Assembly (NCBI GenBank): GCA_964343275.1
Contig: CAYFIY010000046.1
Span: 1 to 5,561, forward strand
Length of the DNA: 5,561 nt
Origin: Hadarchaeum sp964343275
GTDB taxonomy: Archaea; Hadarchaeota; Hadarchaeia; Hadarchaeales; Hadarchaeaceae
Reading direction: 5' to 3'
Position 1 is the stretch's first letter. Every line of letters starts with the position of its first letter. Below are positions 1 through 5,455 of the stretch, one piece after another. The notes under the pieces are model-generated. The model made no database searches, was not told where the DNA came from, and was given only the letters and a program-made list of their open reading frames with translations. Both the position numbers and the translations under genes were made by a program.

Positions 1-53
1 TGGTGGTGTACTTTTACTCCGGCCAGTGGTGGATTTTTACTCCGGCGTTGACA
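1..53. mobile_element. Probable terminal end of an IS21-family-like insertion sequence (body lies left of the window)
   Basis: Two direct copies of a 21-bp motif occur at 4-24 (TGGTGTACTTTTACTCCGGC then C) and 27-47 (TGGTGGATTTTTACTCCGGC then G), spaced 23 bp apart and matching at 18 of 21 positions. The stretch then finishes in TTGACA at 48-53. Read on the minus strand this is TGTCAACGCCGGAGTAAAA followed by a second copy, so it starts with TG and carries repeated sub-terminal sites. Multiple repeated terminal sites and TG...CA ends are known for IS21-family elements. No transposase gene is in the window, so the call rests on end structure and general resemblance only. The element would end 33 bp before the lipoprotein start codon. 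Target duplication and exact boundary cannot be seen. Alternatives are a solitary IS end or an unrelated direct repeat. Confidence 0.5.
4..47 (+). repeat. Two direct copies of a 21-bp motif with core TTTTACTCCGGC
   Basis: Copies at 4-24 and 27-47 share TGGTG, an A at motif position 7, and TTTTACTCCGGC; they differ at three positions. A centre-to-centre spacing of 23 bp, about two helical turns, would place both copies on the same DNA face, as expected for paired protein-binding sites such as transposase sites. I see no third copy elsewhere in the window. Confidence 0.7.
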
Positions 54-76
54 AAATGGATCAGATATTGAAAATC

Positions 77-82
77 GGGAGG
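77..82 (+). promoter_or_regulatory. Ribosome-binding site of the lipoprotein gene
   Basis: GGGAGG at 77-82 lies 4 nt before the ATG at 87 and closely matches the anti-Shine-Dalgarno complement. Its presence, with a perfectly placed lipoprotein signal peptide directly after the ATG, fixes the start of the first gene. Confidence 0.75.
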
Positions 83-86
83 TCTC

Positions 87-1073
87 ATGTTGGAAGCACG
101 TAATTTATTGCGGATTGCTCTGTTGTTGACAGTGGCTCTAGTGCCCGGCTGTATAAGCACGTCTGCGACTAATCAGAGCACTTCACAAAGTACGTCACGA
201 AGCACGTCTGGGATTAGTATCAGTGTACAACAGGAATTTTACGATGACTTTGTGTCTGCCTTGGAAAGCAGGGACTCCGCCAAAGCGTATCGGTTGGTGC
301 AGGAAAATCCGAAAAAAGCTAGTGCAGTACAGCGGCGTTTAGAGTCTCTTGCTGCTCAAGGGGGCAACCAATCAGAGGGGGCGCACAGCATCGCTGGATT
401 ATTGAAGGACGTCTTGAATGAGGTGAAACGCCAACAGAATTTAAAGAAACAAGCCGCTCTAAAGGCACAGGAAAATGATCGGCGTTTCAAGGATCAAGCC
501 GCCCAACTTTTGAGAAAGCGAGCCGTCAAACTGCCCGAGAATAGGCAAGAAGGAGATTCAGAGTCAGTGCTGGGCAAAACGGAACTAGGAACAAAGATTC
601 AGCCTTCTAGTGGAAGGCGGACTTCTAAATTGGGCGCTAGGACTAAACTCAGGAAAGCTGCTGTAAATGAGCAGATGGAGTGGATACAAGTTATGAACAA
701 CGAGTGCCCGCGATCTGGAACAGGACTGCGTCGCGGGGGATTAGTCCACGATCCCCGGAAAATTCTCGACCACACCATCGATGGACTTCGTGACCAACTT
801 GCGGTCAGAGCTATCAACAAAAAGTGTTCGATCCTTACGCAGGTTCAGACCACATCCTTAAATGGCCTAATCTGCAGAACGCGGTTAATCGGAGTAAGCT
901 CTATACAACTTATGACAGCCCTTCTTACGGAAAGGTCTGTGGGAGAACTTCGCAAAAAAGAAGAACAAATTAAAGAAAACATCGCGACAACAATAAATGC
1001 CCGGAGTTGCAAAGAATGGAGAGAAAGCAAATTATTTAAAAATGTCCGAGGCATGATGAAAATTGAAAGATGA
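87..1073 (+). CDS. Predicted outer-membrane lipoprotein of unknown function, sharing a module with the downstream caspase protein
   Basis: A 328-residue protein. Residues 1-21 are a lipoprotein signal peptide: a basic start (R5, R9), a hydrophobic core and the lipobox V19-P20-G21-C22. The residue after the lipidated cysteine is Ile, not Asp, which in the Lol rule favours the outer membrane. Residues 24-42 form a Ser/Thr-rich linker with three (Q/R)STS repeats. Residues 51-113 are an apparently helical module, centred on R69-K76 (RLVQENPK), homologous to the N terminus of the next gene's product. The match resumes at L149-E155 (LPENRQE). Residues 100-150 are Lys/Gln-rich and probably helical. 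The C-terminal half (about 160-328) matches no family I recognise; it has four cysteines (C207, C247, C263, C308), which could form disulfides in the periplasm. The gene leads a probable three-gene operon. ATG 87 is chosen for its GGGAGG and signal peptide. A role as membrane-tethered partner of the caspase protein is inference. Confidence 0.85.
   Translation: MLEARNLLRIALLLTVALVPGCISTSATNQSTSQSTSRSTSGISISVQQEFYDDFVSALESRDSAKAYRLVQENPKKASAVQRRLESLAAQGGNQSEGAHSIAGLLKDVLNEVKRQQNLKKQAALKAQENDRRFKDQAAQLLRKRAVKLPENRQEGDSESVLGKTELGTKIQPSSGRRTSKLGARTKLRKAAVNEQMEWIQVMNNECPRSGTGLRRGGLVHDPRKILDHTIDGLRDQLAVRAINKKCSILTQVQTTSLNGLICRTRLIGVSSIQLMTALLTERSVGELRKKEEQIKENIATTINARSCKEWRESKLFKNVRGMMKIER
291..335 (+). 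repeat. 45-bp direct repeat, upstream copy (inside the lipoprotein gene)
   Basis: This stretch matches 1276-1320 at 41 of 45 bases, in the same reading frame, and encodes RLVQENPK plus the following seven residues. It is the best-conserved part of a longer homologous segment (about 237-371 versus 1222-1356) in which 27 of 45 residues agree. The two copies lie 985 bp apart. Confidence 0.85.
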
Positions 1074-1133
1074 AAAACACGTTGATCTTGCATCAAATGT
1101 GGCAAACCAATTATATCCTTTAGTAACCGTGCC

Positions 1134-1137
1134 GAGA
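1134..1137 (+). promoter_or_regulatory. Weak ribosome-binding site supporting ATG 1144
   Basis: GAGA at 1134-1137 sits 6 nt before ATG 1144. It is weak, but the signal peptide starts exactly at this ATG. The rival TTG at 1063 has only GAGG at 1048-1051, 11 nt away. An in-frame GTG at 1129 is a third option. The weak site is compatible with translational coupling or low expression of the protease. Confidence 0.35.
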
Positions 1138-1143
1138 ATTGTC

Positions 1144-4100
1144 ATGCGAAGTATCATACTATCTGTAGCCTTGGTATTTGTGCTTGGAGTTCCTGCACAT
1201 GCCGAACTCGATCACCTAAAATTTCTTGATAAATTTGTGGCTGCTTTGCAGGATAAAGACAGTTCCGAAACGGCTCGGTTGGTGCAAGAAAATCCGAAAA
1301 CGGCTCGTGCAGTACAGCGGAGCTTGGAAGATATGGCTCGCGATGGCGGCGACCAGATGGAAACAATGCGCCGTATTGCCAACGAATTGGGCAGCCTCCT
1401 TGGTGCAATAAAGCAAAACAAAAAACGGTTCAAAAAGAGGGTTGCCGACTTGCCCAAAAATGAACAAGAAATATTGCGGAAAATGATTCTAGCATTTAAC
1501 AACAAAAGAGACTTAAAATCTTTAGCAAAGATAGTTTGGGAAAATCCAGTAATTACAGGTCGGTTGCGAAAATTCATGATCAAATATGCCCAAGAGGCTG
1601 GGCGAAATGAATCCAGCTATTTGGCATTGGGTCAAATTATTGGAGAACTACTCGATGAAATAATCGCCGGGCCCGATAGTTTGGAGTTCGCCCGCGGCGA
1701 GCCCTCACCCGATCCAATTCTAAGGCTTGAAACCGGCGCTCACACGGGCACGATTAGTTCGATAGATGTAGATTCTGCTGGCCGAATTCTAGCAACTGCG
1801 TCACTCGATAAGACCATACGGTTGTGGGATCTTCCTTCCGGCCGCATGCGTCGGGTACTTCGATTTCCCATAGGGAGAGGTTCTGAGGGAAAGCTGTTTG
1901 CCGTAGCTCTTTCTTCGGATGGTACTATCTTGGCGGCAGGCGGGAACACAGGAGTTCTGTGGGATAGAAGTGTTTCCATCTATGTTTTTAACACTTCGGG
2001 CGGGCAGGTAATCCGACGATTGACTGACCTAACAGACGGGATCACGCATTTGGCCTTCTCCCCTGACGGCTCCAAGCTGGCAGTCACTTTGGCAGGAAAG
2101 GGAGGCGTTCGCGTTTACAACACCTTAAAATGGCATTTGGAATTGGAAGCCAGCGGATTTCCAGCTGCCTGGGTTGATTTCTCTCTAGACGGGCGAATGA
2201 TAGTCGTAAGCCGGAATAGCAGCATTCGCCTTTATCGACCTGATCTTCGGCAATTTCAACGTCGGTTTCTTCCGGCTAAGGGTAGCCCCCACTCTGCGGT
2301 GTTTTCACCGGACGGTGAAAATATTTCGGTGGGGTATAAAAATTCCCCCCGGGTCGACGTGCTGGGGGGACACAGTTTGGAACTAGTCTACACGCCGGAC
2401 ATTTCGGGAGTGGACAACGGGAATTTGGCGAATGTTACGTGGTCTGAGGATGGCCGGTTCTTGTTCGCCGGAGGAGAGTATTACAATAAAAAGCTAAGAA
2501 TCTATTCCGTGCGTAGATGGTCCCAGGCGGGACGGGGCAAACATCTGGATATTCCAGTTGGGCAAAACACAATTACTTCTCTCGTATCCCGAAAGGGAGG
2601 CGAAGTGATTTATAGCACCAGCGGCCCCATCTTTGGGGCCATTGATGCAATGGGCAGACAGACGGTAACCAAAGTTGGATCTGTCAAAGCAGATTTTCGA
2701 TCCATTGGGGAAAATTTCCTTGTTTCACCGGACGGAAGTGCCATTCGCTTCGGGTATAAGTATGGCGGTGAGCGTCCAGCGTATTTCTCAATCCGCGAAC
2801 GCACGCTAGTTCGCACCTCGGGATTTGCTTCAGGCTTTGACTCGCCAATATTCCCACCCCCAAATGGCCGCCTTATTATGTATGGGCTTGACATAAAGAA
2901 CTGGTTCAACAGAGAAAATCCCAAGCTTGGCGATAAGTCTTTGCGACTCAAGAGAAATGAAACGTCACGCAGCTTGGCGATCGCACCTGACGGGCGGCGA
3001 TTTTTGCTGGGCACCGAATGGTACCTCCGCCTTTTTGATGCTCGAGGACGCCAGATTTGGCGAGTGGTCGCGCCTGGTGCAGCGTGGGGTGTTAACATCA
3101 CCAGGAACGGAAAGTTGGCTTTGGCTGCCTTTGGAGACGGAACAATCCGATGGTACCGTATGGAGGACGGGGAAGAGCTTTTGGGGTTCTTTCCACACAA
3201 GAACGGGAAGGAATGGGTTGTATGGACACCGGACGGTTATTACATGTCATCCCCCAATGGGGATAATTTCATCGGTTGGCATATTAACAATGGGAAGAAC
3301 CAGGCTGCAGTTTTTTATAAAGCGGTGCAATTTGAACGTATTCTCTACCGCCCCGACTACGTCCGCGCATATTTCCGGCATAGTGGCAACACCGGAAAAG
3401 CAAGAAATTTAGTTGGCAGTGCTTTTTTTGACATTAGGAAGTTAGCCTCTATCGCCCCACCAAGGATTGATTTTTTATCTCCCAATCATGCAACTACCGT
3501 AACTAATAGCATAATCAAACTAAAGATTTCCGTGGACCGGCGTAGTTTGCCCATGAGGGACTTCACAGTTTTCGTGAACAGTATTCCTGTTACACCTTTT
3601 AGAGAGCGGGATCTTAGTGGTTCCGAACGAGATTCTTTTGTTCGTGAAGTGGAAGTCCCGCTATTCAACGAACAAAATGCGGTGCGGGTTGAGGTGTTCA
3701 ATGGCAGCTCAATGGGAGTTGCGGAGATGTTCGTTCAGCGCACTAGCCAAGCAAAATTTTTTGCGAAGGGTGATCTTTATCTATTAGCTATTGGAGTTAA
3801 TCGCTTCCCTAATGTACCGGGAGCGGATTTAGAATACGCGAGCCAGGATGCGGAAACTATTTCTCGGTTATTTAAGATTAAGGGTAATAAAAAGTTTGAG
3901 AATGTCTTTGTGAGAACCATTTCCGATGGTTCGATAATAAAACCATCGCGCAACAATATTGTACAGGCGTTAGAATTCCTCAAGAAAGCAAAAGCGGAGG
4001 ACACGGCTGTACTTTTCTTGGCTTCTCACGGGATAAGTGATAGTGCGGGAAACTACTACTTTGTTCCAACGGATGGTTCAAACGGGGATGTCAAGGCAGT

Positions 4101-4530
4101 TCTTAACGGTAGAAGCGAAGCATCCACTTTAATCAAATGGGAGACCTTTTTTAAAATTTTGAGATCTGTCTCCGGGAAACGGCTTCTGATTGTTGATACC
4201 TGTCAGGCCAAAAAAATTTCAGGTACGATGGATTTGCATTCCTTAGCAAAACGATCAGCTGCTTCTTCGTTTGCGCTGCTTGCAGCTTCCAAAGCGAATG
4301 AGGAATCTCAAGAGTATCCACCGGGACGACATGGTTTATTTACCTATTCCTTAATCGGCGGGCTTTTCGGTGCGGCTGATAGTAATAGGGATCGGAAAAT
4401 TTCCTTGACAGAGGCGTTCAATTTTTCGACCGACTTTGTAAAGGATTATCGTACAATCCGTAATAAGTCGCAGAGCCCGCAACTGATTGCTCCAGCCTCG
4501 TTGCGCAAAATGGAACTGCTTCAAAACTGA
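1144..4530 (+). CDS. Exported WD40 beta-propeller / caspase-like (peptidase C14 fold) protein with tandem N-terminal modules
   Basis: A protein of 1128 residues from ATG 1144. Residues 1-20 are a Sec signal peptide ending in A18-H19-A20, pointing to the periplasm. Residues 27-89 and 111-173 are two copies of a helical module (RLVQENP at 45-51, KIVWENP at 129-135); the first is homologous to the lipoprotein encoded upstream. Residues 199-710 hold about twelve blade signatures of the type F/W-S-x-D-G, one canonical (TIRLWD, 224-229), enough for roughly two propellers. E690-Y700 (EWVVWTPDGYY), a GWHIN segment and L734-V740 (LYRPDYV) are typical of the WD40-caspase family just before the effector. 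Residues 771-866 look like an Ig-like beta-sandwich. The caspase fold runs from G876 to the end, with catalytic dyad H962 (LASHG) and C1020 (IVDTC), both intact. An EF-hand-like loop lies at 1079-1090. Substrate unknown; proteolysis presumably after a basic residue, as in related prokaryotic caspase homologues. An in-frame TTG at 1063 would add 27 residues and overlap the upstream gene by 11 bp, but would bury the signal peptide. Confidence 0.9.
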   Translation: MRSIILSVALVFVLGVPAHAELDHLKFLDKFVAALQDKDSSETARLVQENPKTARAVQRSLEDMARDGGDQMETMRRIANELGSLLGAIKQNKKRFKKRVADLPKNEQEILRKMILAFNNKRDLKSLAKIVWENPVITGRLRKFMIKYAQEAGRNESSYLALGQIIGELLDEIIAGPDSLEFARGEPSPDPILRLETGAHTGTISSIDVDSAGRILATASLDKTIRLWDLPSGRMRRVLRFPIGRGSEGKLFAVALSSDGTILAAGGNTGVLWDRSVSIYVFNTSGGQVIRRLTDLTDGITHLAFSPDGSKLAVTLAGKGGVRVYNTLKWHLELEASGFPAAWVDFSLDGRMIVVSRNSSIRLYRPDLRQFQRRFLPAKGSPHSAVFSPDGENISVGYKNSPRVDVLGGHSLELVYTPDISGVDNGNLANVTWSEDGRFLFAGGEYYNKKLRIYSVRRWSQAGRGKHLDIPVGQNTITSLVSRKGGEVIYSTSGPIFGAIDAMGRQTVTKVGSVKADFRSIGENFLVSPDGSAIRFGYKYGGERPAYFSIRERTLVRTSGFASGFDSPIFPPPNGRLIMYGLDIKNWFNRENPKLGDKSLRLKRNETSRSLAIAPDGRRFLLGTEWYLRLFDARGRQIWRVVAPGAAWGVNITRNGKLALAAFGDGTIRWYRMEDGEELLGFFPHKNGKEWVVWTPDGYYMSSPNGDNFIGWHINNGKNQAAVFYKAVQFERILYRPDYVRAYFRHSGNTGKARNLVGSAFFDIRKLASIAPPRIDFLSPNHATTVTNSIIKLKISVDRRSLPMRDFTVFVNSIPVTPFRERDLSGSERDSFVREVEVPLFNEQNAVRVEVFNGSSMGVAEMFVQRTSQAKFFAKGDLYLLAIGVNRFPNVPGADLEYASQDAETISRLFKIKGNKKFENVFVRTISDGSIIKPSRNNIVQALEFLKKAKAEDTAVLFLASHGISDSAGNYYFVPTDGSNGDVKAVLNGRSEASTLIKWETFFKILRSVSGKRLLIVDTCQAKKISGTMDLHSLAKRSAASSFALLAASKANEESQEYPPGRHGLFTYSLIGGLFGAADSNRDRKISLTEAFNFSTDFVKDYRTIRNKSQSPQLIAPASLRKMELLQN
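1276..1320 (+). repeat. 45-bp direct repeat, downstream copy (inside the caspase gene)
   Basis: This is the partner of 291-335, identical at 41 of 45 bases and encoding RLVQENPK followed by TARAVQR. Synonymous positions are mostly conserved as well, which points to a fairly recent duplication or to gene conversion between the two genes. Confidence 0.85.
4378..4413 (+). other. EF-hand-like calcium-binding loop encoded near the caspase C terminus
   Basis: Residues 1079-1090 (ATG 1144 numbering) read DSNRDRKISLTE. This fits the EF-hand loop with D at position 1, N at 3, D at 5, I at 8 and E at 12. It follows the last caspase strand region (GRHGLFTYSLIGGL) and precedes the terminal helix. A single loop without a clearly paired second EF-hand could still bind calcium in the calcium-containing periplasm. 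Binding itself is inferred from the motif. Confidence 0.6.
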
Positions 4531-4535
4531 GGAAG
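4530..4535 (+). promoter_or_regulatory. Ribosome-binding site of the OmpA-family gene, overlapping the caspase stop codon
   Basis: AGGAAG at 4530-4535 begins on the last base of the caspase TGA (4528-4530). The AGGA core is 6 nt from GTG 4540 and 9 nt from GTG 4543, so either GTG could be used. The nearby ATG at 4538 is out of frame and reads only Met-Trp-stop. The overlap suggests that the two genes are translationally coupled. Confidence 0.65.
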
Positions 4536-4539
4536 AGAT

Positions 4540-5148
4540 GTGGTGATTAAGGTCTTAGGATTGTCGGTGGGATTGCTGCTTTTCACGAGCGGAATGTCTT
4601 TTGCCGGAGAATTCAACTTTGAAAGTACGGCGGAAGGTATTGCTAAAAAATTGTTGCGGTCGACCGATATTGCTCGGAAAAGAACTGCCAAGACTCGCTC
4701 GATAAGCGATTTGGAAAAAAAAGTCCGTGGTTTGAAGGTGGTGGTTCGTAAGGCCGGACGAGAGGTGGTCGAGACCATCACTGTTCCGGTTAATAGATCC
4801 AGCGGATTTGTAAATTTGGCGGTTCGATTTAGTGTCAATTTATATGCCCTTCGTCCCGAATCATTCCTCCTATTAGATGAACTTGCTAAGGCGCTAGTTG
4901 GCGCCAGATTGCGCGATATTTCATTGTTCGTAAACGGTCATACAGATTCTGATGGCGCCGAAGGGTCCAACTTGCAATTGAGTTTGAACCGCGCTCTAGC
5001 AGTTAAACAATATTTGTTAGTTAACCACGCCATTCTCCCTAAGCGCTTGATAGTTGTGGGATACGGAGAATCCATACCGTTGGTGCCTAATACAACGGTG
5101 TCAAACAAACAGCTCAACCGTAGAGTAGAAATCGTGGTTATTCAATAA
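4540..5148 (+). CDS. Exported OmpA-family peptidoglycan-binding protein
   Basis: A 202-residue protein starting at GTG 4540 (GTG 4543 is equally possible, one residue shorter). Residues 1-22 are a Sec signal peptide with a hydrophobic core at 5-18 and a cleavage site after S20-F21-A22; there is no lipobox cysteine. Residues 23-95 are charged, partly helical, and match no domain I recognise. Residues 100-202 form an OmpA C-terminal-like domain: a first strand and helix (LAVRFSVNLYALRPES), then NGHTDSDG with D136, the helix LSLNRALAVKQYL with R151, VVGYGES, and a C-terminal NRRVEIVV strand. D136 and R151 are 15 residues apart, as are the diaminopimelate-binding Asp and Arg of E. coli OmpA. No beta-barrel precedes it, so it is a soluble periplasmic wall-binding protein. 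It lies 9 bp after the caspase gene, in the same probable operon, and may fix the complex to peptidoglycan (inference). Confidence 0.9.
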   Translation: MVIKVLGLSVGLLLFTSGMSFAGEFNFESTAEGIAKKLLRSTDIARKRTAKTRSISDLEKKVRGLKVVVRKAGREVVETITVPVNRSSGFVNLAVRFSVNLYALRPESFLLLDELAKALVGARLRDISLFVNGHTDSDGAEGSNLQLSLNRALAVKQYLLVNHAILPKRLIVVGYGESIPLVPNTTVSNKQLNRRVEIVVIQ

Positions 5149-5179
5149 CGAGATTGCAGCGAATTAGCGAAATGAGCAC

Positions 5180-5208
5180 GTTGGACCTTGGAACTATCCC
5201 AACTTTTT
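5180..5208 (+). terminator. Weak candidate intrinsic terminator of the operon
   Basis: GTTGG (5180-5184) can pair with CCAAC (5199-5203), closing a 14-nt loop, and is followed directly by TTTTT (5204-5208). It lies about 30 bp after the OmpA-family stop codon, in a suitable place. The stem is only 5 bp and the loop is large, so it may be weak or accidental. Confidence 0.3.
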
Positions 5209-5303
5209 AGCTTAAAACCTATCGTCGCTGTATCGGTGCCAATTATTTTACCAGGATTTCCTGTAGCCTCTCGGTGTCGGCGCGGATATCCGCCATCATG
5301 CCC

Positions 5304-5327
5304 CCTCAAAGACGGGTTGATTTGAGG
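5304..5327. repeat. Small stem-loop, 7-bp stem
   Basis: CCTCAAA (5304-5310) pairs with TTTGAGG (5321-5327) across a 10-nt loop. No T-run follows on either strand, so it is a poor intrinsic terminator. On the minus strand it lies just upstream of GAGGGGG and tandem ATG codons. Confidence 0.4.
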
Positions 5328-5364
5328 TTATTCTAGATGAAGATGGGTGGATGGCAATCTTAAA

Positions 5365-5408
5365 GCCGGAAACGGCGAATGTCGGCTCAGGGTCAAAAGC
5401 CGACATTC
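5365..5408. repeat. REP-like palindromic unit A
   Basis: The unit opens with GCCG-GAAA-CGGC (5365-5376), a 4-bp stem with a GNRA-type loop. Directly after it comes an 11-bp perfect inverted repeat: GAATGTCGGCT (5377-5387) and AGCCGACATTC (5398-5408), with loop CAGGGTCAAA. No T-run follows. Unit B repeats the plan 54 bp downstream (GCCGGAA, then a palindrome with CAGGG in its loop), so this looks like a dispersed palindromic repeat rather than a terminator. Confidence 0.65.
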
Positions 5409-5418
5409 AGCGTTAACC

Positions 5419-5455
5419 GCCGGAAGGTCCGCTTTCAGGGGTAAAGCGGACCTTC
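5419..5455. repeat. REP-like palindromic unit B
   Basis: GCCGGAA (5419-5425) leads into a 13-bp perfect inverted repeat: GAAGGTCCGCTTT (5423-5435) and AAAGCGGACCTTC (5443-5455), with loop CAGGGGT. Compared with unit A the stem core changes from GTCGGC/GCCGAC to GTCCGC/GCGGAC, so a base pair is swapped on both arms and pairing is kept. The unit is followed by TATGACG, not a T-run. Confidence 0.7.

Noticed and set aside
1063..1143. TTG start at 1063 for the caspase gene, adding 27 residues and overlapping the lipoprotein gene by 11 bp
   Set aside because: It would place a long charged stretch ahead of the signal peptide, has a poorly spaced ribosome-binding site, and the signal peptide begins exactly at ATG 1144.
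2610..3200. Minus-strand ORF of 196 codons inside the caspase gene
   Set aside because: It is antisense to strongly coding propeller sequence, is Ser/Arg/Pro-rich with no recognisable domain, and fits a shadow of the real gene.
2927..3412. Plus-strand ORF of 161 codons in another frame
   Set aside because: It overlaps the family-defining segments of the caspase gene in a different frame and shows no domain or credible ribosome-binding context.
5377..5455. The two strong palindromes as intrinsic terminators of the operon
   Set aside because: They lie over 200 bp after the last stop codon, and neither is followed by a T-run on either strand.
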